A stretch of 64,000 nt of DNA from NCBI GenBank assembly GCA_026120035.1, contig JALRME010000009.1, positions 496,001 to 560,000 of the forward strand. Direction: 5' to 3'. Below, piece after piece: positions 1 through 11,246 of this stretch. Origin of the DNA: Coleophoma eucalyptorum. Taxonomy: Eukaryota > Ascomycota > Leotiomycetes > Helotiales > Dermateaceae. The notes under the pieces were generated by a model, which made no database searches, was not told the DNA's origin, and saw only the letters and a list, made by a program, of their open reading frames with translations. Each line of letters opens with the position of its first letter. Position 1 is the stretch's first letter. Position numbers and translations under genes: made by a program.

Positions 1-3000
1 GGGATAACGAGGATGCAACCAAATCAAGTCCAGCAATGTTTACCTGGGCCCAGCCAAGGTAGCTCACTGTGCGAAGGTTGGCTTGTCGCACCACAATGGC
101 CAGCAAATATGGAGAAAAGTGGTTCGCGCGATAGAGATAAGAAATGATCAGTTAGCGGAGGATCCCAATTAGAAGTGAGTCGTCAGTTCGGGGTCCTCGT
201 CACCATGCAGAAATGAGACTGTATGCCGATGGGATCCACTAACGAGGCGAAGGTTGTTGACCAGGAGAAAGCCCGGATTGAGAATATGAAAATGGAACAC
301 AGGCTGAGTGCAATTGATTACTACTGCAGAGCGAGCACGAGCGGCACAATAGCAGGAAGGCGGCCAAGGAAAAAGAATCGAATTAGAACGCGGACATGTC
401 CTGTATTGGGATTGAAGGAGGGCTGGTGAACGGGGTTAGACGAGGAAGGCCGCGTATAACAGCGTCGAGCTATGTTGCGTCGGCAAAACTAGGGGCAGAA
501 AGAAGATGAGAAGCGGAGGGAAGGACAGGAGATATTATCTCAGATATTAAGACATTGAACGAGAAGAGAGAAAGAGAAAGAGAGAGAGAGAGAAAGCGAG
601 AGCGAGAGAGGACCACAATCAGATGAAAAGGAAAGCATGGTATTAGAGTTGGGGAAAGAGTCCTGACGGCATGTGGACAAATCCTCAGTAGTAACGATAG
701 CCTGCATCGGTTCTTGGCAGGACTCAACTCAAACACGCGACGTTGGATCATAGTCGTGACATCTGCAATTCCATGGTGGGGCGGCTCGAACTGAGCACTT
801 TCCAAACCTTTCATGAGAGGCAGCACGAAAGCCTGTTGGTTCGTACGTGTTGGCCCTGCTGTCCGATGGATCGCACCTCCGATCTCTCTTATGAAGCTCC
901 CTTCCCCATCAAGAAATCTCAAACATCTCATCCATCCCAAATCCTGAATCTTCCTCCTATGACTTTAATCTTTTACTTCCCGGGCGGAGGGAAAACCACG
1001 TCATACAGGGTTGATCTTCCTGAATCGCAGATCCACCGCCGTCGAGCTGCGCAGTCTACTTTACGATCCAAGCGCCGACAAGCCTTCCATTCATGCTTCC
1101 GCCCTACTGTAATGATCTGAAAGACGCTTATTTTTAGAATGTTGTCTTGCGCAGGGGAGGGAAGGAGAAGCGAGCCAGATCCAGCCAACAACATTATTAT
1201 TGGCCTTCCATCTGGGCAACTGGAAGGATTCGCACCGTAACAAACCACATGCTTGCCTGACATGCCTGCCCGACCAAGAACCGTTACAAAGTCTTCCATC
1301 CTCCCGTCTTCCCCAAGAAATCATCGCTCTGAGTATCGCATTTGACATCTTTGGCCTGCTCCCCCCCCCCACCGGCCACCTTTTCCCACCCGACATCCTC
1401 AAGCCGAGACTCCCCATGCCGAGACTCCCCTCCCATCCACAACCGAGCATTACTAGTCGCAAGCTGAATTTACCTCGCCGCGTAAGCGTAAACGACGACT
1501 TTTTGTATGGCTCATTTCTCTGCAAACAAGGGCAATATGGTTTAGCCTCCATTTAGGACAACGCTCTCGGTCCGACCCAAGAGCAGAAGATTTAGGGCTC
1601 AGAGGAAGCGGAGAGGGGAGAAGGCCTGGAGAGACCACTGCCAAGGATCGCAAGTGAGTTTTGAAAGTGATGCACAACATGAGTTTACAAGCGAGCTTCT
1701 TCTACACCTACCCCAAATAATGGTGATCATACTTTTGTCTCTGCTCAAGCAAAGCCGGCACATAGGATGCATTGGTCAATCATTCAATCCCTTGCACAGG
1801 CGCTATGACGATCGAACATCAAAGAACGGCCCCAGCAGTGGTGCATAACCTCTCCACCGTCTCATACAGCAGATCATAAGACGAAACGTGCAACAGAAGA
1901 GAAGAGACTCATGAGAATGGGAGGGAGGGAGAGGCGCGCTGGAGCAATGCTGAAGAGAAAAGCAACATCACAGATGAAAGTTGTTCGGCAAAATAGGAAA
2001 CAACACTTACCCAGTCTGATCTATGAAACCCAATGCTTGCCCAATTCTCCAAGAGAGTTAATTACTCAGCAGTAGCACACTGTTCCTTTCTTGATGATAA
2101 AACACTCAGCTTCTAGACAAGCCTCCCATTCAGCTCTGCTTGTACCCCCATGACGTCTCTCGAAATTTTCTCAGAGCAACAGCCGACACCTGACTTGTCT
2201 TTGCGAGGATCTTGGGTAATATGAGCCTATTGCAGAAATATTGAGTTTTGTGCTGTTTCTTATCCTGAAGATAGCAGAAACCCAAGTATGAAGCGTGGCC
2301 CCGCCATTTGTGATATATACGCTAAGACCAAAAAGGACACTGGGGAGTGTTACGGCAAGCGCTGTGAGGTAGATGGACAGGAGGATCACACGGGGTAGAG
2401 CTGTAGATCTTGACAAAGACACGGATCACCAAGGTCATAGCATCTATAGGAACGAGCATAAATATATGTTCGCATGCAATACCAACCTTGAGGGGTACAT
2501 AGTGCACACAGTCCTTGGCCAATACCGAACATACTTAAGGTCAGATTCTTGGGAGCGTTCTTTGAATAGATGCCCAATGGCTATGTTTCGTGCGAGCGAC
2601 TTCAACACGTCTGTGTCCAACGAGGGTGCCATGGTAATATGCTTCGTCGCCCGTGCCTCGAGCCATCGTGCGCGCAAAATGCACTGAACAATGCTGTCTT
2701 CGAGACTCTTGTTTTATACAGGAAGGCTCCGGAGCTGAATCAGTCCATGCAAACCTTCCTGGTCGTGCGGTTGTCTCGAGATTGTCAACAGATTTCTTGT
2801 AGTATCTGATTGCATTGGTGAATCTGATTGTTTTACTTCGCGCACGTCTTGACCGTGGCTGATGGCTGCTCTGCTGTATAACAGATGGCAGCTCAAAAGA
2901 TCCCCATGAGCCCAAACCCAATTTGCTCGCTGATTGGACGCCAAATCATGCTAAACGCCACGCCCGCCAAATGCTTGTTTTATCAATACATGTTCCCCTC

Positions 3001-3025
3001 TTAAGTACATTTTGCAGACGTTGTC
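1..3025. other. Gene-poor 3 kb left end
   Basis: No open frame here carries a recognisable domain or a splice chain I can support. The stretch holds a GA-rich purine run (561-611), a C10 run (1361-1370) and mixed sequence up to the 3' end of the PRP45 gene. It may be the upstream or downstream region of a gene lying left of the window. That is only inference. Confidence 0.5.
561..611 (+). repeat. GA-rich purine microsatellite
   Basis: About 50 bases are almost purely A and G in an irregular (GA)n pattern with AAAG interruptions. Purine runs of this type are common in fungal promoters and 5' leaders. No gene next to it can be supported inside the window. Confidence 0.8.
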
Positions 3026-4863
3026 CTAATCGTCATCCTCCTCCACCCGGGCCCGTTTCGTGTTTCTAGACTCGTCGTCTTGTAGCCCATATTCTCTTTT
3101 GTTCGAAGTCTTGCCTACTTCGGAAAGGAAGTCATCAACATTAAACACATCGCCCCCTGTGTCCTTTTCGAATTGGACGGGGCCTTCTCGTGCCTACCAC
3201 GTCAGATTAGCCTTGTACTTTTTACACATCCTACATCCATGCTTACCTCGACATCTGCTGCACCCTTGAAAGTGCCTTTACCAAGCGCTTCACCAAAACG
3301 CTGATTCTTTTGAATCTTGGCCATCTCACTTCCAGCTGCTTCCTCATCATCTCCGTCATCCATGTTCTGTCTTGGTCGGTAAATACTCTGAATCGCATCT
3401 TGAGCTGCGAATAAGGGCTTGTCATATGCTTGGTCCTCGTTAAACCCGCTGTCAAAACCACTAGTTCGATTGAACAACCGCGAATCAAACATGGTTTCCG
3501 AGGATTGGGTTGGCTTCGCAAGTCCCAATGCAACCTTTTCTGAGATATCTCGATTCTGCTCTCGTGCCATCATTTGGATCCTCTTCTCGGTTCCCATTCT
3601 CGATTGTCGAAGCTTTCTTTCCTCCTCTCGTCTTTTCTCTTGTCTCATCTTCTCTCGCTCCCTGACATCGTCATCATCGCTTCCGGAGGCATCTGAGTAG
3701 GAGTCGCTGTAGCTGCCTGATCTTGATCTTGATGTTCGTGATGCTCTTCTTCCGGATCCAGCGCCAGCTCTCTCCTCTCGAGCTTTTTGGGCCAACATCC
3801 TGAGATGATCCTCCTTCTGCGCCTTCTCCTTCTCTGCAAGTCGTTGCTGCATCAGTGCCCGCTGCTTGACCTCTTCTCGGGCATGTCTATCTGCTGTGAA
3901 AAGAGCTTCCGCAAATTGTGCAAATTTATCGTTGATAGTAACATCTTGTAGACCTCTTCCATCTGCAGCTAATCTCTTATCAAGCGGAACAGTATAACCC
4001 TTGGGGTTCTTCCAATTTGATACCGGTGGCGGGATCTTCCAGGCCTCCTGATCTTCTGCAGTCAATTTCCTAGGTGGCGAGTGCATAACCGGTGCTGGTG
4101 GACTGGGAGGTCCACGAGGAATCTTCTTGTGCTTAAACTTCGGTGGCTCCATAGGATCCTGCTGTCTCTCCACAATCTTCATAATACGATCATTCTTCTT
4201 CGAATTATCCCCCATCTGATTCGCAGGCGTGTATCGAACATAGGTCGGGTCTTTCCGTGCTCCAACGTTAACATTTTTAGGTTTCTGTGCTGCCACAGCA
4301 CCACTGATGAGCGCTGCAAGAGCATTTTTAGTCTTCTCCGTAGAAGCAGCCACCTCCTCCTCGCTCGGTCGATCTAGGTTGATGTCTCCTGCGTCTGCGC
4401 GTTGTCGAAGTGGAATGAGGTCCTTGAAAGAGGCGTGTACGATACGCTTGTCATTATGGCCCTGGCGCGCAATCGCATCGTATTTGACCTTCCCTTCAGC
4501 ATCAACCTGCACTGCAAGCGCTGTGCTGGAACCTGTATGTTTGCGGCCCATATCTAAAGGATATTGAGCAACTGGTACTTCTGGAAAAGCGCCTCCATCC
4601 CCAAAGTCCTCCTGTCCTCGGGGTCTCCATCCTGCTCGATTCCCATATGGTGGAGGTCCAGATTTCTACAGGCTCAGGTTAGTAGAATTTTCAAGGCCTA
4701 TTTATGTAAAGAGCCTGACCTTTAGAACAATTTGGCTCTCATCGAGTGAGCCAGCTCCCAGAATTCGAGGACCTCGTTGTTGGGCATGAAGAGGTATCTC
4801 TTCCTCCTCCCCAGTGTATTTTGGCTTGGGCAGGGCCCGTGTCAATGATGCAGCGAGACTCAT
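3026..4863 (-). CDS. PRP45: SNW/SKIP-domain splicing factor (Prp45/SNW1)
   Basis: The coding sequence is complement(join(3026..3193, 3247..4665, 4720..4863)), 576 aa, with both introns in phase 0. The product is a component of the activated spliceosome (NTC-related) and in some species a transcription co-regulator; it acts in the nucleus. Recognition rests on the conserved N-terminal block ending in QYPLDMGRK, the SNWKN signature near residue 265 followed by GYTVPLDKRLAADGR, a long charged helical stretch (KEKAQKEDHLRMLAQKARE), an SR-like patch and a C-terminal KREYGLQ tail ending in acidic residues. Start and end both match the family. The first intron uses a weak donor (GTCAGG). Length is in the usual fungal range. 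Confidence 0.95.
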
Positions 4864-5254
4864 CGTGAAAGCTTGTGGTTGAAAGACAGGGCTGTCGAAT
4901 CTCTGGAACCGTGAATCGCGACGTCTTTGGGAGGGTCAAATTATCTATCGCGGGCTGGTACGCTAAGCTGTGATTGGACTAGCGTCCAGCCTTCTCAATT
5001 GTACAGGTATCCAGCCATTGAAAATGGTGTCACGTTCACACAATTCAAATGTTAGAGAACATTCACTTTGGTATTTAGACCGCATTCATATTGAGATATT
5101 GAAGTGATCTAACGCTCAAAAATCTACATGGTGAGAAGTAGAACGCAAATTCGTTCAATTTCACTACCGCTAGGTTCTACAATATATGAATACAGGTCCA
5201 CATCACGTACCGTATGCCTCTTAATACCAGAGCTTTTGACACTGCCATAATCAT
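4864..5254. other. Intergenic, PRP45 promoter side
   Basis: These 391 bases lie between the PRP45 start and the p24 stop, both on the minus strand. They should contain the PRP45 promoter and the p24 3' end. I see no further gene. Confidence 0.5.
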
Positions 5255-6096
5255 TTACACGTAACCTTTTCTCGCTCCCTGAAATGGTAAAGTCAGTCGG
5301 TTGCACCACAAGAAATAGAGTTAAGGATCCAGCTTAGCTTACCTGGAAGAAGAATCGAACAATGAAGACCTGTAGGCCAGCCATGCAAATCATCATCAAG
5401 CTCTCAATAATACTGAAGTTGAAGATCCTCCTCTCGGTGCTTCTGACTGTGCTGAAGTTTCGGTTCTCCCTCGTGCGGAAGTACTTCTGGTTTCTGGTGA
5501 TAGTCGAGAGCTGGCCGGAGAGCTTGAAGATCGATTCCTCTAATGCGGAGGTTTGTTCTGGAGTTGTACCTTGCTTAGCTGGTAGGGAAGCACGTGCAGC
5601 TTCATTCTCGACCTGGTTAATAGCAACATTATCAGTAATTGCCAATTATCAAGTACCAATGAAGCCATGCTGATTAAAACTTACAGCAATCTCGAAGTCC
5701 ACAAACTTCTCTGCGAAAGTGCTCATCTCATTGTTGAAGCAGAACTTGTACTCTCCAGACTCGAGAGCAGTAAAGACAAAGTCTCCCTGTCTCTCCTTGG
5801 TACCATCTAAGATAACCTTCTCCTGCGGTCCAGTAACTTCGTAATCCACATCGAAGGCTCCTCCAGATTGAACCTGTAAGACAATATTAGCAAGATTAGC
5901 TCCATTTGAAGCCCGATTTCTTCTCGACGCTGGTAGCACCTACAGCGAAATAGAAAGCGACCTTGGTCCCCTTGTTCTCAACATCTGTATAGAAGCACGC
6001 TTTTTCGTTCGCGACTAGCTTGTAAGTGAGAGCTGTTGCAGACACAAGAGGCGTAATAGAGGCCAGAAGGCCGTATGATAGGAGAGACAACTTCAT
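5255..6096 (-). CDS. p24 family (emp24/gp25L/p24, Erp-type) cargo receptor
   Basis: The coding sequence is complement(join(5255..5278, 5343..5612, 5685..5873, 5944..6096)), 211 aa, with all junctions in phase 0. p24 proteins cycle between ER and Golgi in COPI/COPII vesicles and sort cargo such as GPI proteins. Seen: a signal peptide (MKLSLLSYGLLASITPLVSA), a GOLD domain with the paired cysteines ACFY and KFCF, a coiled stretch, one membrane span near the end (IIESLMMICMAGLQVFIVRF) and a short cytosolic tail of type FFQGARKGYV with FF and basic residues, as used for coat binding. The last coding exon has only 24 bases. I chose the ATG at 6096 over an upstream one at 6117 because it begins the signal peptide. 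The exact Erp subfamily is not settled. Confidence 0.9.
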
Positions 6097-6491
6097 CGTA
6101 TGTTGTCTTGAGTGCACGGTTCTAGAATGCTGCTCTTGAGATTTGGATTATCTGGCGTCGCGAGCGATTGAGCTATGAAAACGCGACGGCCGGCCGAATA
6201 TTTATCCGGCATATGGTCACTCAACCTGCTCCGCCGGACGTGGGTTATATACAGTTGGCTCGTCTCACAAGTCAGATTCTCTAGTTGTCACAATTTTGAC
6301 CGTGAAGTTGGATATGTAATTTCTTTTTCCTCGTAGTATAGCATACACTCGCTATCGTCATGCAATTGTCTAACTTCCCTGATGTATAGCCTCAAACTTA
6401 GGCCGAGATAGTTTTGCCACCCACCAGAGCGCCATACAACATAGGAAAAAGCGCAGCTGTCTCGCAATACAAAAACTTGCCATGCCAAAAT
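6097..6491. other. Intergenic, p24 promoter side
   Basis: These 395 bases separate the p24 start from the deubiquitinase stop. A TATA-like ttatatac lies near 6245. No gene is visible. Confidence 0.4.
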
Positions 6492-9400
6492 CTATTTCAA
6501 GAATAAATCCCCTGCACCGTTCCGGATTACTCTCGACCTATCAACATGATCCAGCCCGAGCATATCTTCTTCTTGAGGTAACATTTCCCAGAGTATGTCG
6601 TCTAGACTAAGTCAGTTCAGGTCCATCATGACGGGAGCGTAATACCATACCGTCATTTAGATATGTCGGTTTGGAATAAGAGCTTCTCTTCACCACGGCA
6701 AACTTGATCTTCTCAAAATTTTTGCCCTTTAGTCCAGTTCGCTTCTCTAGTCGCTTCTTGGTTTCCGAGAACAATTCATGCTAAGTATATGTCAGATAAG
6801 TATATCCAAGACTTGCTGGGTCCTACTCACCTCCTTAATATGAAATTTGAATGGGATTCCATGAGATTTGGTTGGGTCGCCTTGGAAATGGAAGCAGTGG
6901 ACAGATGCATGTGGTGCCTCGATCTCCTCTTCTGGTATCCTTTCAGCAACGAGTTGAACATAGTCGTTGATGTTAACCACAGGGTGATCTCGAGGAATTT
7001 CTTTATGGATCTTGTTACTGTGAACCTCATATATACGTATTGGCCCGCCTTTGGCTTCGTCGTCCAGTTGAGCTTTTTTGATCAACCCACTGATAATGTC
7101 ACCAGCATTCCCATTCTTGGGCACGAGGATATCAACAACTTCCTACAAACGAGTTAGATGTGTATATCTATGACTCGAATTATCACTCACCTCCTTGGCA
7201 ATGCCCTCGCTAAGCCAGATGACCTTTAGTGGTTTCTTGGTATCCAACTCAGAGAGGCTCATATCCAAGATCTCAAAGTACAGGCTATCGTTTCTTTGGT
7301 TGTTGTTGCTAAAGCTGTTGTAGCCGGGAGTTAATATTGTCGCGAGTGTTTGAGACTGGTTTCGCTTCACGGATGTTTTGGGATTGTTCGTCGTGCTGTT
7401 CCACGTCCAAAATCTAAGATGGGTTGGATCTACCCCAAGTTTCTCGCCCACTTTTGCTGCAACTTGGTCATAAGTATATTTGGAGCTCAATACAAGCGCG
7501 AACATCTTGAATTCGTCTCCAGGAGCGATTCCCCGGGTAGGATGAGGACTGAAGTGAATGACACGCTTGGTGATCAAGAAGTCATAATACTTGGCGGCAT
7601 CCTCAATTCGATCCGAGAAAGTAGTTTTAGAAATGCTACTGTTAATGTCAGCACTAGCTATCTTATGTGCGATAAGAGAAGTTTCTGACTCCTGATCGGA
7701 TGAGTTCTTTGGCATCTCTGAACTACTTTTTGCGTCTGGAGACGCCTTTTGGAAGCATACGATATCTCCGTCCTGAAGTTCAGCGGCCTTCAGAGACTGC
7801 TTTGCTTTCATAGGATCTATCATGTTTGGCTTGATTTCCTGAAAATTATTAGCAGTGTAGCAAGAAGAGCTCCATTTAGCACTTACCTCCCACAAGCGTA
7901 ACTGGACCTTCTCAATGCCGAACTTCTTCATAATAGCTGGTGCCAGATCTTCAACCTTTTTCTCTCGGCTGATATAAAGATGTCCAACACCCTTCAAAGC
8001 TTGGCTTTCGACGTCGAATTCCTTGATAAAAAGAAGAATGAGATCGGTCTTAGGTATCACGCCACTGGGCTGTGCTTGGTGACTTGGCCATAAAGCTTCA
8101 CCATCAGGACCAACCTCTTCTGCAACCTCAGCCCATACTCGTAGGTGTGGCTCCTTTGTGCCTGAGAGTCGCTGGTAACAATCTTCTATAGTCATTGCAG
8201 TTTCCATGATCGGTGCATCTGGTCGAATGGTTTTGTTTTGTCGATTAACCATACACCAAAAGCGTATTTTCCTGGGATCCTGGTCAATGTCTTTCCCAAC
8301 GTTAGCTGCAAGATCTGCTATGGTGGTCTTTTTGAGAAGTCGATATTGTCGAGCAGCTGCTGGATCTACCTCGGTGGTACGGTCCCAGACAGTGAGATCG
8401 GTCCCACCGTGCATCTTGAATGTGTCTTCAGTGATGACGCGAACATTCAGGTACAAATGCTGTTCCTCCCGCTCCTTGCGGCGAGCTTCCCTGAAGGCTG
8501 CTTCTTCATCTAGTTTCTTTTCTGAAAGATTGTCAGTATTTATAAAAGCCATTAAGACACAAAGATTACTCACGAAGATGTGGAGGTGTGTCATCCTTGG
8601 TGACAGGACGAAGCACTTCATCGACACGAGACTGGCGAATGTAAACTAACATATAAGCACTGTTCTGTCGCAGTAAAGGTGTGGTCTTATGCGATGGTGT
8701 TATGTGACCATTAGGTGGAAGGTATTCGCCACCATAGTTCTCCTCAAGAACCTCTCGCAGAGTTGCTTTCATAACTTTATCGTCATCATACTTGTAGAAC
8801 CAACCATCTTTCTCCGGTTTGATGAATGCATAGTAGTGGCCAGCGTTCAGATCTCCACTGTGAACCAAGACGCCATGTAGTTGGTATATCCAGGATTCTG
8901 ACCGATCGGCGTCTTCAGAAAGATACGGTGCTGCATCAAATATCTCAGGGAATTCATAACGATCGTTTATCTTCATCATGGCGTCCCGCTCGATATCATA
9001 TTGAAACCGCTTGAGTTGCAAATGAAGAACCTCCGGAAAACTCTCAAATATGACACCTTTATTGGCGTCTTGTAGCTTGAACTCATCGCCAGCAAAGTAC
9101 TGATTCTCGCCATCCATCGTCTCAACTTGGATATAGTCCTTGAAACTGTCCTCGATGTTCTTGTTGCCTGCAACATTCAATTGCACATCCCAGAAGTCTT
9201 CTACTCGCCGCGATTCATATTGAACGTTTATGCAAGAGATGTAAGTTCGAACTTTTCCACAGAAGAGTTTTGAGAGCGCGTTCTCAGCTTCTGTGCCTTT
9301 CATTTTCTCCTCCATTCGCTCCATCAACTTGCGAGACAATTCTTGGACATCCTGTTGTTCAAAAATGTGTCTCGTTTCCCAGCCAAAAGACTTGGTGAGC

Positions 9401-10496
9401 TCATTTGTGCCGACTGCATTGTTCGATGTTTGCAGTTGGTAGAATAGTCGTTGCAGGGTATATGCACTATTCGCAAGTGTCTCTTCGTCTTGTGTGGGGA
9501 TCTGGTAAACAGCCTATTGACGGATTAGCAAATATTTATCCCCGTATTTTTGTGAATATTACTTTTCGAAAAGCATTGGTAAAGTACAAAGACTGAATCA
9601 GGGAGTTCAGGTAGCATGTTGCTCCCTGATTCTTCAGTCCTACAAAACCAGTCTCTTTTTTGGAGTCGTAGTTGTTGAAACTGTGCCATAAGACTCCTGT
9701 CTCATCCTTCACGACCCGGACGTATGCTGTGATATTAACCGTCTCGTCTTCTACAATTGGGCGCCGCGATCGCTCCCAAGGTACGTTGAACAGCTTTCGC
9801 ATCTCAACATATCTTGTGAACCCCCAATCTCCCTCTTCCTTTGTAAACCGATGGTGCGCATGGTGAGTTGTCCAGATAGTTGGATCGTTCGGGTTCCACA
9901 TGACAAGTGCGAACTGCGCGCAACAAGTCCAGTCTTCCGGTGCCTTCCCATCAGGAAAGCCTTGTTCGAGGTAAAAGGAGCAGTAATCTACGTTATTTCC
10001 GAAAGGAAACATGAGGATGCGCCTAGTAGGTCTATCAACTTAAATGCTCCGTTCTTAGGACCCAAATACACTTACCATGGCGAGCCTCCAACCTCAAATA
10101 TAGGGCCATGTTCCTTTTTCATTAAGGAGTGCCAGTTTTGTACCGTCCAGGTGTTATAGCCATCTGCAACAATCGGTGGTTGTTCTAATAAAGGTGGAAG
10201 TACTTCTGCTTTCATGGCCTCATCTGCGAATATGAATCAGTTTGCTGCTTGGGGGCCGCCAATCCGTTTGCGTGAAGCTTACAATCGTCTGCGCGAGGAC
10301 GCTTCGGAAGCGCCTCAACACTACCGTCAAGCTGATCTGGATTGATGATAGCTATATCATCTTTCTCATCTTCTCCCTCAACCAGAAACTCGTCTGGTTC
10401 GACCATCATGTCGTTGGGCGAGTGTACGCCATCAAAGCCCTGGAAGATGAGATTGTCGTCAGCGTCATTGCAACAGAATGCCTGAAGCTCCTTCAT
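6492..10496 (-). CDS. UBP15: Ubiquitin carboxyl-terminal hydrolase, USP7/Ubp15/Ubp21 type
   Basis: Nine exons: complement(join(6492..6601, 6651..6780, 6831..7142, 7191..7838, 7887..8521, 8574..9513, 9563..10022, 10076..10223, 10283..10496)), 1198 aa. It removes ubiquitin from substrates; yeast Ubp15 and S. pombe Ubp21 are the family models. Order of domains: acidic N-terminus, MATH domain (about residues 80-220, with WTVQNWHSL and HHAHHRF), USP catalytic domain with the cysteine box NQGATCYLNSL (Cys about 255) and the histidine box LNAGHYYAFIKPE (His about 500), then tandem ubiquitin-like domains of the USP7 C-terminal type to the end. Length fits the family. The intron at 7839-7886 is 48 bases, in phase 0 and free of stops, so its retention would add 16 residues. 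Confidence 0.95.
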
Positions 10497-11246
10497 GCCT
10501 GCAGATTTTAGTCGATAGAGTATGAGTGGGGCTTACGGTATTCATGATCGCAGAAGATCCACGTACGCCGTCCCAGAAATACAAGACGAGAGAATGCAGA
10601 AACAAGAGAAGGCAAGTGCGATGTTGTCGTGTGAATGCCCGGCTTTGAGGATTGAGGCTTGTTCTTCGGCTAGTGAGTGGCGTGTAGTCCAATGACGAAG
10701 TGGGGGAGCTTCTTCAGGTGTTTCTGGGAATAAGTATGATGTCGTTGCAACTGAGTTTGTCCGGCGAATTCAAGATGTGATTTTGCGAAATGAGATTCAA
10801 GATGTTTGGTTAAGCAGAGAAGCCATAAGTGCTCTTTTTACTCTTGTGAATAAGAGAGACGGATTGTTTCGGCGCATTCACGATTCCATAAGACAGACTC
10901 GATTTCAGCGGCAAGGCTGAAGCCTTCCAAGTTACCCATTGAAAGCTTGAAGCTATGCACACGTGACCGGATGCACTTTTGATGAAAGAGATACAATTGT
11001 CTCAGTCCTTTGTTTATTAGTCAAGGGAGGACATTATACTTTGGCAGCATACAGTAAATGCCAACATGGACACTCTGTCCAAATTCATAGAACAGTACGG
11101 TGACAAAATTCATATTTATTTCAATCCAGTCTGGGTATACGCGAGCTAATGACAAGAGATGTGTTCCACTAGAGCGGAAATCTCAAATGTACTTCCTATG
11201 CCTCTTACAATTTCCTGTCACTTCATCTTGGACAGTCACAGTTATT
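10497..11246. other. Intergenic with upstream ATG before the deubiquitinase
   Basis: These 750 bases hold the deubiquitinase promoter and the SFH5 3' end. On the minus strand an ATG lies at 10546, about 50 bases before the chosen start at 10496. Its short frame runs past the main start. A 38-base GTAAGC...CTGCAG interval (10499-10536) could be a very short leader intron. Confidence 0.45.
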
